From Rotaria macrura (taxonomy: Eukaryota > Rotifera > Eurotatoria > Philodinida > Philodinidae), in the NCBI GenBank assembly GCA_900239685.1, contig OENT01000473.1, forward strand, positions 1-64,000: a stretch of DNA of 64,000 bases, given 5' to 3'. Position numbers and translations under genes: made by a program. A model generated the notes under the pieces. That model did no database searches. It had not been told where the DNA came from and saw only the letters and a list, made by a program, of their open reading frames with translations. Of this stretch, positions 9,963 to 22,692 are shown piece after piece. Positions within the stretch are counted from its first letter, which is position 1, and every line of letters begins with the position of its first letter.

Positions 9963-12900
9963 TATATTTAGATCTCTTTTTTCTTTCTGTTGCTCGTTGT
10001 AAATACATTATGTTTGTGTTAAAATTATTCTGTTTTTGCTTTCAAATGTGCATGTCTCTTCTCACTTTTCTATGTGTATAGAAAAACTTACTCTGAAATG
10101 AATGTAGAAAAATCAAATGGTCTTTATGAAAGAATATTAAAACTTGTCCATTGCTAATAAAGTAAATATTATCTATTATAATATTCATCATAAAAAATAT
10201 TTTCTTCTACTATCTAATCAAATGGAATCCACAAGATTTAATTTTCATTTCCTCAATTCTTATACTGTTTTCATGAACAAAAAATTGAACACACACATTA
10301 GTGACTAAAAAATAAAAGAACGAACAAATTTTTAGTGTTTTCCCTGTAAACGTCTGTATTTTGTTTTCGATCGATAAAAGTTTATCTGTGTAGATATGTG
10401 CATTCAGCTGCCCTCTATTCGAAACTGAAGTTGGATTTACTCCTATTTATATCTGAATTGACGGAAAAGGTAGAATAACAATCAAATGTCGAAAAAAATC
10501 TACATTATAAGAGGAAGGCGCAGAAAATTCTTGAAAATGAAAATGTAGGATCAAAAAAATATGTATAGATAACGAAATTTTAGTTACCGAGCTGGTGTTT
10601 GCTGTTACGAGATTAGTTAAATTTCTCTTCCTTATCGTCTACAGTGTATAGTAGTTCAGTGCTAAGAGGAAAACTACATGTATATCAGTATAGTGAAAAT
10701 AACAAACAAGCTATTTGAAACATTTAAAGGACGATTCACCAAAGATGAAATCAACGCAAAGAATTTATTGATTGGTTTAACATTACTACTTGTCTCACAC
10801 AAAAAGGGAAATAATACTTACGAATTTCGATTTTTCCTTTTGTTATTTTCTTTTGTCATATGATTAAATAAATGTTTTCTAATGTTCAAAGATATTTATT
10901 AAGTTTGATTTTCGACATTTCACTTTTCAACGTTTTCCTTTTCCTATTTCTTTCATTCGAAGTTTTCCTACTACATTTGCCTATTCTACATTTTCCTTTT
11001 CTGCCTTTTCCACCAGGCCCTTCATATCATACCAAAGAAAAGGTATTGTTATGAAAATTTTTTATTTTTCTTCCTTAGCGAAACAAAAACAGATCTGGAT
11101 TAGACTGATTCGCTAACGAAAACTACAATTTAGATGAGATCGTTGTCATCACAGGTTCACACGGTAGAAGAAAATTTTTGCTAAAAAATGAAACATTTTC
11201 GAAATCCGAGAAGCACTGTTCTGGCGAAAAAATGACGTTTTAACAAAACTCAATAGCTTTTGTAATAAAGTTGGGTTGAAATTGCCTATTTCTAGGATTT
11301 TTAATTTAAAAATATCTCGACAATTGTAATGCTCACTAAAGTATTCTGCAAAATTCTTGTTTTTCGAACACAAACTATTTTATACTCAATTTTTTACATC
11401 CAATGAAAATTTGCATATGATTAATGTTACGCTTTTCTTAACTGAGGAGGTGATTCTCATTTGAATACAAAAATATACTTATTAGATTTTAGTAAAACAT
11501 TTTATTTTCATAGTGAAATGGTGACAAAACTGAGTTCTCAACCTCATGAGTAATTAGCACAGTATTCAATAAACAAGAAACATTGAGGAGGAAAAGTTTC
11601 AAGTTAATGATTCGTAAATCATTTAAAAACGTTCCATCGAAAAATTTAATATATTGATGATTTTAAACGAGTTCAAACGTTAATTAATCGATGAAAATCT
11701 AACAATTATGATTCTTGTTTAGTTAACGTGTATATTTTTATCGATTTTTTTACTTGAATCAATTATGGAGAGTATAATCGATTGTCTATTAGTCAATTAC
11801 AATCGATTTTGAGTAATAATCAATTTATTTCTATTATAATCTACGAAAATCGATTTCCTAGTAAAAGCACAAAGTATGAAATGACTATCAAAGAAAAAAA
11901 TGGCTTTACAGTTATTTCAATTAAAATCATTCACTATACAAAGCCCTCATAATCCTATGCAATCAAATGATTTTCCTTTTACTCTAAAACTCAGTTTGCT
12001 TTTCGTTTTACTTTAAAAGAATCATTATGTTTCAATTTACTTTTCGAAAGACATTATCTCATTTTCATCTATTGAAATAAAATATGACGTACACTTTGGA
12101 TTTTAATCGTTGAAACAGTTGTTTTCTTTTGTTTTTTTCTTTTTTCTCCGAAATGAATCTATGAGTACAGTTCATTTTGCATGATAGAAAGAAGTAGGTT
12201 CGTTTTCGAAGAAAAATATAGTTATAATACACTCTCTCGTATACAGATTAATCGTTGAGAAAATATTTTCTTGTCTTTGTTCATTGAGAATCAGCTGTGC
12301 CGTAAGGAATTGATTTCTCAATGATATGTACCTGATATTAATTTTAAGTTATTAATGGTAGTTTCAATCAGCTGCTAATTGATTTTTAATCGATAAGAAA
12401 TAAAGATAAACTGTAATTGGTTTTAGTCAGTGGTATTGACAAGGAATTGTTGCATCGATTATACATAATTATAATGGATTCATCATCGATTACAGGTGTA
12501 TGATGATAATCGATTTTAATCATGTTTTTCCCTTCGCCCGTTGTACATGGAAATGTGCTATCCATCTGCCAACCAATCTTTCGTAATTAGTTTCTGAAAA
12601 TTTAGTACCAGTAGCAAAACCAAATTCAATTTATATTCTGACGCTCTTCAATATCAAATTAAGTTTTCATTTAGAACTAAATAACTCTCAAAGTCATTCT
12701 ATTTGAATATAAAATTAATTGAATGAGCCAAATTTGTACCAAAACTAATTTTGCTTTACCCTCTACTTCTCATACTGTCTATCTTAGGAGAGTATCAGTA
12801 GAACTAGTGAGCGATGAACATTTGGTGCTGCATTAATCTTATGGTAGAAATTTTAGTTCGTTTAGGTGGAGTTCACTTTTAAATTTTATTTATTTTAATT

Positions 12901-13939
12901 TCATCGAGAGAGATTGTGCAGTAGTGTGGATGTGGGTATATATGTATATATATATATATATGTCTTGTATTCGACTATAATATTCGGCAAAACTCCCACA
13001 GACTACGTCATCTTGCTCAAACAAATGTCGTCCTACTCAGTAGTACGATATTTAGAAAGTACTACAATAAAATGGGGGATGGAAGGGTGGAAGTAATATC
13101 ATTTTAAGGATTAGAATCTCATTACTGCCGGCCAAATTAATAGTATTTAGAAGAAAGGTTTCATACGAAACAACAATATATGTCCATTTAGAGTCCGTTC
13201 AGACATCATTTGACTCAAACAATCGTTATTATCTCGATAATAATCCACGTAGAAGTGTATAAGAATTAAAATATTTTGACGACTATTTTTCGCGAAAAAA
13301 ATCAGCTATGTATCTTGCTAATTCTTTGCAGCATAGATATTCTATGATGAACGTAAATAGCACAGTCAACAGCTCCAATGAAACATAGACATGTTCTATC
13401 CAATAGATAGATGAAAAATTCTGTAATCAAGCACCAGAGCACACACAATTTTGCTTAAGTTTAATTTTATCTTATATGGAACAGCTCTAATTCTATATTA
13501 TACAATTCACCGATCGAAAAGAAATTGTAAAAGTTTTGCATTATCATAAACAAACTCCACAGTTCATCGACTATCAACAAATATTCAATAAGTTTATGTG
13601 ACACAGCGACTGTAAAGTTTGCTAGAACAAAATCTGTCTTGACAATCGTTTTTCATTGATTGTAGCATATATTTTTTCATATGCAGTTGATAAATCGCAG
13701 CTTTGCATCATAGTTCGATGCCGAATCTTGACTTGTTTCACGAAATTCTAATTTTTGAAAGATCATATTGTTATCCATGGAAACTCTGGAAAATTTTTCG
13801 AGGCAGCAGATGAGGGTTGGATAACAATTCGATCGATGTCAAAAATGCTTATTTTCAGCAGAAAAAAGCTCCCAGCTGCATGCATATCACGTAACCAAGT
13901 CATACACAATAATCCTGTCACTCAAACTCAATTGTTGAC

Positions 13940-14170
13940 TATTTATACATTCATTCATCGCGAGACAACAGTGTTGCTATACGAGTCTAGTTACACATAT
14001 GGATTCCTAACGGAAAATTGAAAACGCATAATAATTATGTTGTTGTCCATAGGGAAAATGCAGTGGACAAATTCTCCATTCATTTTTCCCATGAGAAAAG
14101 TGCTGCTATAGCAGTCTATGTACGCATATACATTCCAAACGGAAAAATGAGAACGGATAGGAATTATGAT
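13940..14170. repeat. Two diverged copies of a ~129-bp unit
   Basis: Two adjacent segments align with a fixed offset of about 129 bp: GTGTTGCTAT (13971) with GTGCTGCTAT (14100), CGGAAAATTGAAAACG (14009) with CGGAAAAATGAGAACG (about 14139), and both reach AATTATG (about 14033 and 14162). Identity is roughly 70% by eye. Both copies are largely open in one frame, but the protein is not recognisable. Most likely an old tandem duplication. Confidence 0.55.
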
Positions 14171-16726
14171 AATTCAATTAGAAAGATGGGTAGAACAAGT
14201 GGTGCAAGCATTTTCCGAATTACCAATATTCTCCAAACAAAGCCTAGTTTATTAGATACATATGTACATATTTATTTTTGTATTGATTTATTTATATATA
14301 TGCATGTAGATATGTATCGATGTAGTTAAGTATATGTATATATAGTAAGAACAGAAAAGAAAGAGAATGCATTTTTGATCTTGGCGGAATTTTTCCGCTT
14401 GAAACAAGCATGTAGCTATCTCACCAATCATTTTCTTGTCCACTGCTGTTTCTGTCATACCAAAAATTTGAATGTTGTGCCAGTAAGTGAGTAGATTGAT
14501 TAATAACTGCCATGGCAGACCATAAACCTTTGGGTTCAGGTTTTATTTAACAGTATAAGGTTTTTGTCTATATCGAATTATGAACAACCAAATGAAAGTC
14601 GTCTATCCGAAAAAGGGAAAGAGGTAGCAATCGTGATTGACTTGTAACATCGTAAAAATAAATCAAAATTATTCTCAAACGAACATACTACTAATAATGG
14701 TATTAGAATGTAGAAAAGGACTACATGAAATTATTTTTGTGCTGACTTTTATCAGTATTCGTTCACAAGCATATTTGAACAGGATGAAAAAGGTGTTAGT
14801 TCAATCCCTGTGAACTTAAAACGTGTAACAAGAATTACCTATTGTTCCTAATCCCCGACAAAATTGCTTTTTTCAATCTTATATTGAGTTTTATGCATCG
14901 ACATTGTTCTTTAGTTTAGAGCATCGAACTTCAAGAAAGAAGTAATCAATATTTTCACTAGACATGAATGAAATATAGATGAGTTTTTTTATGATACTTT
15001 GAAACCGACTGTTACGTTCACCAAACTCGGTCTCTTACGGTCTTTTCTGATTTCTACACTTTTTCTATCACAATCTATACAGACCAATTAATTCATATAT
15101 AAAAACATTTGTAATAGCCTGTGTGAGAGTCCAAAATTTTTATCCAAAACACTTCAACATTCCTTGCAGTTCCTGTTATTACACAAAATGTTTTTTCATA
15201 TCCAGTATAGCCAACGAGACGATCTCAAGATTTCAGCAAGACATTAGAAGAATAATCTAAATTGAAGCAGTTTTAAGTACTGTCTGTTTTTCAAAATGGT
15301 ATTTGTATGTAGATTTCTCAATCAGACTTTTGTATACTAGTTTTTTTTTCGAATCTACATTTCCCTAGAATCATGCCTCTAGTTGCATTTTTAATAGAAA
15401 CGAATTCTTGATTCAAATTACGTATCTCTACAATCCTATTATTAAAAACTTTTTTATGAAAAAAAAACCGAATTAGTGTTTATTTTTTTATAACACTTTT
15501 TGGAAAAAGACTAAAAATACAGTTCGATAGAGAAAAAATTTTCCCTATCGACCAGTATAAATCAAAAGTTCGGTCTACTTTATTTTTTCGAGAAATCTTC
15601 ATAGATAGTGAATTTGATATTGTTTCGCTTAACGCTGCATATTTTTTCTGTTCTGTCAGCTGACTATGTAGATACACATCAATCGTGGGGTAAACTTTAA
15701 AAAATTTTCGATAAAAATAAGTAAGACTCAGCGGGTTATATCCAACGCTTCTTAGACTCTCTCAGCGGCATAGAATAATGACAAATATGTACCTTTCCGC
15801 TGAGTATATATTAACTAAATCTGCATATGGAGCGCAAACATAATTTAATCATGATCTTGAGTGTTAATGGGCAATCCGTGGTTGATATAGGAGTTTTTTG
15901 TTCAAACCTACACCATACGAATTGATAGGCATAGAAAAGCACGAAAAATCTCATCAAAAATGCGAAAATATCAAAAAATATGATAGTAGGGGCGCGAGAG
16001 TATTTTCCCCCTAAGTCTGTGAGAACTTTATCGTTTTTTAAAAACCTTTGTATATATTCTAAAAGACGAGATCATGGACATCTTTCTATACTAAAAACTC
16101 AATTTCGGTTTTTTTTCGAAAAATCAGATTTTCTGAGGGAGGGGGGTTAAAAGACAAAGTCAAATTTTTATTTTTCTCATATATGAAGTATCTCGGGAAA
16201 TAGTAATTCGGTAAAAACATAATCGAAAAGAAAACGGATTTCATTGAGTCTAGCTGCTAATCCAATTACGTGTACCGAATTTTTTCTCGTCATAGACTAC
16301 CCACATCATCTACTTGATTCTATGGTTAAAGAAGAAAGAAATGGAAGCTTCAGAAACGATAATTGTTCAAGAAGTTCTATACTTCATTTAAATTATTGAT
16401 TCTCAATACGTATATTATGTGTTAGATTTTTAGAAATTTTACTCATACTTGAATATTCAATGATTTCTATGAAGTTTATCATTATATAATTTTATTTTTA
16501 CGGAAAATAAATACTGTATGAATTTTCGTTATAAAAAAAATGGATTCACATGTCCTAGTGGTTTCGCTCTAATGTCACTAGTTCAGTACAACATATGAGC
16601 ATGCAAATGACATATATCATGAAGCAAAATATTGACACTACTCCAAGGTGAACATCATTTAAACGTTTCTCCGATTTTAGTCTAATTATTCATGATTATG
16701 AAGTACCATTACATATCAGGGGTATC

Positions 16727-16732
16727 TTTATT
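16727..16732 (-). terminator. AATAAA polyadenylation signal of the first nuclear receptor
   Basis: AATAAA on the minus strand, 29 bp after the receptor stop codon. Position and sequence fit a cleavage/polyadenylation signal with a very short 3' UTR. Confidence 0.5.
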
Positions 16733-16760
16733 GGTTCAAGAGTATGACTAGGCATATAAC

Positions 16761-17984
16761 TCAATCACTAATCACTAATGTTTGCTTGGTTTCTTTGATG
16801 ATCGTATCAATAAAAAGATGCCGAGTTTCGGTACGTGGCATCCAGGTAAACGTAGTCATCACATCTAAAACATTTTGTACAAGAGACATCAATCGAACGG
16901 CTGCCTCTTGAAATCCATACAAATAAATTAGATATTTCCATAAAATTGTAACATAGATATTCTGTACATGAAGAAGATTGGTTGAATTTGATGTCATAGA
17001 AATGTTTTCATGATCATCATACTCAACAATAGAGCAATTACTGGAAAAAGCCAATATGAATATCAAGATTTTGAGAAGATTTCCATTCGAATCGTATCTA
17101 GATATGTTTCGAGCGCATGCTATCACAAATTCAAATCCATACACTTGATTGGTAGCATTGAAAAAAATTGTATTATTAAACATGTTCAGTTCACGACATA
17201 GAAATAGTGCATTGACTACGCCAGCGATGTATAAATTATACTTAGCGAGAACTTGACAATCTTCAGATGACACAGAATGAAAATTCATGGCATGCTTAAT
17301 TAATGGTCCAACACCACCGTAGAGAGAGCGAATAATAATCGCGAGCTTCGTTGGTTTCGAACGAAGTTTTGGTGGTAAGTAAGATAATTCATGTATATAA
17401 TTTTGTATGTGTATTGAAGGATTTTCTTTATCAAATGTATGTAGAGAATTGGACAAGAGAGTCCATTCATCGGCTTTTAGTGTTGAGCGATCATTTCGAA
17501 GAAGACCAAGAGGAGAAGGCTAAGCAAAAGGAAAACGACTCAAACAACTTTCTAAGGGAACTCTATAGAATAGCTTTACTGTGGATAATGGGGTCCGTTG
17601 ATTGGATCTCGTTTGCTGTCGTTTGGGCCTCTTCGAAACAGTGTGTGAGTCAGAAATAAATTCAATTGAGTCATATTTCATTCCTAATGCCAAGCATTTC
17701 TTTAAACGACAAGGTGAACAGTAACTGCGTGTTCTTGGTGTTATAGAGCAATTGTTTTCGAACTCACAGCGTAGCAAAAGCTATTTAATATATTCGAATA
17801 AATTTAATCTCTTATACATATGGGTGATACTCACCGACGTTTTGTGTGCATTTCGGCGAAAGAACGATTTGCACGGCATACAACTAATAACATTGAAATT
17901 CAAACCACATGCCACATCACCACATATACGGCATTCTTTCTTGGACGCCGGTAGACTATGCACAAGTACGTGTGTCATTTGCAT
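16761..17984 (-). CDS. Nuclear hormone receptor, copy 1
   Basis: Three exons read on the minus strand: 17984-17835 (150 nt), 17780-17580 (201 nt), 17519-16761 (759 nt), with introns of 54 and 60 bp, giving 369 residues. The start is the first ATG after an in-frame stop. The DNA-binding domain has both zinc modules: Cys18, 21, 35, 38 and Cys55, 61, 71, 74, followed by the RLKKCLALGM extension. The P-box region reads CMPCKSFFRR in place of the common CEGCKGFFRR, so DNA half-site choice may be unusual. Residues 118-369 form a ligand-binding-like helical domain with the helix NIYVTILWKYLIYLYG. The C-terminus ends in LVISD with no clear AF-2 motif. It acts as a nuclear transcription factor; ligand and targets unknown. 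Its closest visible relative is the copy at 26605-27830. Subfamily not assigned. Confidence 0.93.
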
Positions 17985-18135
17985 CGTGTCGTATTGCAAG
18001 TCTTTAAATGGATGTTTTGATGTTTACTCATGTTAGTTTTACAAATAAAATTAGTCTCATCGAATGTTAGTTTCGGAACACGTACGTCTCGTATCTTCGA
18101 AAGTAAGCACAGAGAAAAAAATAATTTAAACAAAA

Positions 18136-18166
18136 TTTATTGGTCTACTAGTTTATCCAATGAAAT
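18136..18166 (-). promoter_or_regulatory. Conserved upstream block with two CCAAT boxes (copy 1)
   Basis: On the minus strand this 31-bp block, about 150 bp before the start codon of receptor copy 1, contains ATTGG, then AAACTAGTA, then CCAATAAA. About 26 of its 31 bases recur at 28004-28034, at a similar distance before receptor copy 2, although the surrounding DNA has diverged. Facing CCAAT boxes suggest NF-Y-type binding in the core promoter. The function is inferred. Confidence 0.6.
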
Positions 18167-20998
18167 AACTAGTTGAAAATATATGAGTGAACATGATGCC
18201 CAATGAATAATTTAGTAGAAATTGTCTTGCTACATTTTTTGTAAAACATGACCTTAAACGCTTGTTGAGATAGATAGAGGTGAAAAGTTGGATCTTTCAT
18301 CCCCGATTAGAGTACAGATATAAAAGACATCCTAGCAACGCTGTATTACAGATGTGATAGACGTGCCGGTCAGGTATGGCTAACGATGTAACAGAGAATC
18401 TCCCGTTATAAGATCACTAACGATTGTAGAGCATTAATATGGTAAAAAAAAAGAATCAACGTTTTCCCTATTGCAATTCAAGAATATTGTATGGAATGTC
18501 GACAGAGACATGTGTCCTACGAGAAATCCTACAAATTGCTGTCATCTGATTAGTAAAATGATAGGATATATCAATTTCTATCTTTACATAACAGAAGAAG
18601 TCATTCTAAAAGCGTTCTCAATAGAATCGTTTTATTGATCAGTTTACTTCTTCAATTGAAAGTCGTGATCAGAACATAGTATCTAGGAATTCAAGGTTAC
18701 AATGAATTTAAATCTTTGTCTTTGTACAAGAAGAAATCATGATATAATGTCGTCTTTCTGTTTCTTCTCCATCTATTACTAAGAATAAATCCAGATCTTA
18801 GACAAAAGAATAGACAATATATCAAGCCTACGACTTTCAGACACGGGTTGAATAGTCTAGAATTGTGAAGCCAAAGAATGAAAAATAAAATCTGCGGATA
18901 AATATCGATGCTTATATCATGCTTAGAAAATATTCTTGAAACAACATTGTTTTACAATTTGACATGACATATACGCCTTTTGTTTATTTTGACAGACTCA
19001 TACTCATCATGCACAAAACAATCCAACTAAAATATTAAAGTCAACAAAAATTTGGGAAGATAATAGTAGATGACGTAACCACGTTTTCCATTGGATTCTT
19101 GTACTATTTAGTGAAAAAATTCTACATCACAATCCTTATCATCCAAATGGTGTAGAAATAAGGTCTAAGAAGACAAACCTCGACATCTATAAATGTTAGA
19201 AAAGAGATTTCGAAATATTTTAAATTAATTCGAAACAAAAAAAGTGTTATTTCTATTTAAAAATCTGTCAATCATTAAGAAAAATCTTGTTAGCTACATT
19301 TAAGATTTCTCTCTTTGTATGAATTTTCTTATTTTTGTTTTTGGAAACATCGAGGTATTCTTCCTACAATAAGAACTAATGACTTAAAATTGATTTGTTT
19401 TTTATGTATTAACGATGATTTACATCAAAAAATTATTCTTGTCGATTGGTAATAGAATAACGATAAGAAATATTCATATGAAAATGGTTTGGTTCTAACT
19501 ATGATTGAAAAAGAAACTTGAAAGACGATGTCAAGTCGTTTTCTCTTCTCTTTGTCTGCGTCAAGAATTTGTTGTAAAACATTCGTTGACCCATAGCTTT
19601 CATTTGAAATTTACGAAATCCACATAAAATGATACTTATTAATTTTCACCCAAGCTCTCCTCAATTAACATAGTAGGAATTACGAATGTGTTAAATACTT
19701 CTGCATTCAGATATCGGATTAATAGTTCGGTTGTATTAGTTGTAATTATAGAGACTCTCGTGAAGACAAAGTCTGATGCGTGTGCATCAAGACTCGATAG
19801 CTGAAATCATCAGAAGAAACTGCTCTAAACCAGAATATCTTCAAAAACAGACTATAAAACAAAAGCACAGTTATGCTACTAAAAAAAAGATTTTCAAGAT
19901 GTACATCGTGTCAATCATCAAAAAACGTCGTAAAAATTGTTTCTTATCGTGATATCGATACTTTAAAAGATACACGATATAGTTGTGATCTAGAATAGTA
20001 GTTCATTTTTTTTGTGAGGCATTTTTTCTACCAAAACACATTGTTTATAGTTGAAAATTTTGATTAGTAAATGAATAAAGTGTTCATAATTTGGAAATGC
20101 ACTACACATACAATCAACGTTAATTTCCGCAATGATTATTGAAATTACATTTTGTCTAATCGGCTTTACTTTTCACGGTAATTATAGTGCAATTTTGTAA
20201 AGAGAAATGATTATTTATTTGTGAACATAATTTATATATATATATAAATATATAGTTTGGTCAATCTTGCGGATGAGCACGAAGTCATTATAAAAATTAT
20301 GTTTCGTGCCATCATTTAAAATATTCATATTATTTGTTAAAAGACAATTAGACGAACTACCTAGATACGAGAAGTTTTCTTCGATTACTGCAACAGATAT
20401 GATATTTCAAGAAGAATATGTAAAAGATATATCGAAAAGTGATCGTTCAGTATTTTGTTAATTAGGGGGAAATTTAGATGTATATATTTTACTTGGGCAT
20501 GTAAACTCTTATATTTTCTTTTCTTTCCATAGGTTAAAAACTGGTTCAATGCCAAGAGTTATATGTAAAAGTGCGTCCTGTATCTACTGAAAAACAAACT
20601 TTTCTTCGGCATTACATCTATTGAACACACTCTCTTAGCTCAACACTTTACATTTTTAATGTTCTGATGTATTCATTTAATATCTACTTGCCTTTAGACG
20701 AGAACGAATGAAGTAAAACAGGTTGTCTATTATGTGCAGTGAAACGAATAGAATCGGAAGTTTCTTTTACTTCGATTATATAATAGAACTGCTATTCATG
20801 CAGATGTTTCAAACATTTGAATCATTCTCAATCTGACCCTAATGAAATATCGTGAAGTTCGTTCGTGCAACTGTCATTTTACAACATAATATTTTATTAG
20901 ATGTAGTAAAGATTATGATCATGGATTGTCTCGAAAACTTCGTTTTGCAACTCATCGGTTGTAAGTACCGATAATACCCCAGCAGATACAAGGTCCTT

Positions 20999-21152
20999 AA
21001 GCGCCCAGAGAAGGACGGAAAATCGAGAAAAAGTGGTAGTCTTTTTTATACTTAAGAATTCTGATTATGATCCGGTCATTGATAACGACTATACAATAAA
21101 AGACCACTTTTTCTCGATTTTCTATCCCTTTTCGGACTCTTGGACGCGTTTT
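20999..21152. mobile_element. Short inverted-repeat element (MITE-like)
   Basis: The left arm (from AAGCGCCCAGAG near 20999) and the right arm (ending near 21152 in CTCTTGGACGCGTT) are inverted copies. The innermost part is best preserved: GAAAATCGAGAAAAAGTGG at 21017 against its reverse complement at about 21103-21121, followed on both arms by a matching AGAC/GTCT stretch. Outer arms are degraded. No transposase and no clear target duplication. Confidence 0.6.
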
Positions 21153-22538
21153 TGAAAAACAATTTGATAGGTTCGGTAGATCGCAATATGCTATTTTTTT
21201 ATCTATGGAAATATCGTTCGTGTTCAGTTCGATAATAAATCGTTTCCCGAATTTTTTTAAAGAACATGAATAGACCATCGACATTCTGAAAGCAACATGT
21301 AAAAGTAATTTGTCATTCAGTAGAAAAAAAAGTATTCCTTTGAAATATTCAATTGGAAGAACTTGATATGTACTTAAAAACTATTCAATACATCGAAATT
21401 GAATAATTAGTGCAAAAATATATCATCTATTTTATTTGTTAAGCTTGAAAAAGATCAGGATGGTAATTTATTTCGCTGTTTGATTTCTAGCTGTGTTGAT
21501 TCTTGAATATTGCAAGTTTAAAGGAAGAAACTAATATTTTAGAGAACGCACGAATTTTACCGAGTCATAATTAGAGTGATACGTAGTTTTAGCATATATT
21601 CGACAGACCAAAATGTATGTGCACTAGTTACATGTGTACACCGTCATCACATGGTGTGGCAAGTCAGCACAATCGTTCATTCTCTGATCGTCGACAGGTG
21701 ATGTTATGGTTGAGCCAGCTTACACGAAACGAGTTAAGCTAAATTACTATAATAATTTGAGAAAAATCATATCGTATCGTATCGCATCATAATTAAATTG
21801 AGTTTTCGCGTCTTATAAGAATTTATTGATAGACTGTTCGTGGAGCAGTCGTCTCGTTCTTATCCTGATTGCAATCTGAAGAAATTACCCCGATGAGCAT
21901 AGTTCCAATACAGATTGAAAAATAGTTCGGTATCAATTTTTATCTGCCGTTATATTATTAGATTACAAATACGAATCAATCGTTCATATTTGTCTTTCGA
22001 ACATTATACGTTTATCTTTGGCATATGCCAATATTTTTGCTACGAGTCTCCATATCATCATGCGCTTATTTATATTAATATTAAATAATCTATTCGTTAA
22101 ATGTACTCTACGATGATGATTATTTACTTTTGATTCTCGTAATGATGCTTAGGTTCTAACTGTTCTCATTGAAGTATATTTTTCTGATGCGTTTAAAATA
22201 TTTAGCTAATTAAGGTTTCGGAAATTTTCAAAAGAATATGTCGACCATCATGTAATAGTGAATTCACATAGAAAAGTCGATAGCAAACGGCTTTTTCAAG
22301 AGAAAAAAAGGAAATACGATTTTTCATAGCCTCTTATAATATTAAATCTAAGTGTTAAGCATGATTATCACCTGAAGAAGAGTAAAGCAAAGGACAGAAT
22401 CTAAAATAGTTCAAAGAATATTTCGTAACACAAGCTTACAAATTTACTTTGTCGTTGATGTATTTTCATTTTTCGGAATGTATTCGTTTGATATCAGTTT
22501 TGAGATTCTAACAAATTTGAGTCTACAAATACTACTTA

Positions 22539-22692
22539 GTATTTAATAGGGATGCAACGGTGACGATAACCGTTACATCCCTTGCATAAACCGGTATGAT
22601 CGGTTACCGCTGGAACGGTTATCGGTAAGGGCGGTTACCGTTAGAACGGCGAACCGATGATTCACCGTCACCGTTGCATCCCTCGTATTTAA
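22539..22692. mobile_element. hAT-like MITE, 138 bp, with perfect 8-bp duplication
   Basis: The element 22547-22684 starts TAGGGATGCAACGGTGA and ends with TCACCGTTGCATCCCTC; the inverted repeats match except for the outermost base. It is flanked by identical 8-bp copies of GTATTTAA (22539-22546 and 22685-22692). An 8-bp target duplication and a (C/T)AGGG-type end are hallmarks of hAT transposons. The interior is full of CGGTTACCG-like palindromes and has no coding capacity, so movement would need a transposase from elsewhere. Confidence 0.88.

Larger units (their letters stand above)
9963..16760. other. Intergenic 6.8 kb, no gene recognised
   Basis: AT-rich DNA. The stretch 10910-11010 is pyrimidine-rich (CTTTTCC-type) low complexity. 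The stretch 11640-12530 holds many ATCGATT and AATCGAT boxes. A TA/GTATA microsatellite lies near 12937-12960. A diverged 129-bp direct duplication lies at about 13940-14170. Short open frames here show no recognisable family and no splice-linked partners. Confidence 0.6.

Noticed and set aside
10872-11054. 60-codon Phe/Leu-rich frame
   Set aside because: Comes from a CTTTTCC-type pyrimidine tract; would read as a random hydrophobic peptide.
14769-14820. Possible tRNA T-arm (TAGTTCAATCC)
   Set aside because: No matching A-box, acceptor stem or anticodon arm at tRNA spacing.
15725-15806. ACTCAGCGG / CCGCTGAGT pair as a small MITE
   Set aside because: Only nine matching bases, no target duplication and no other support.
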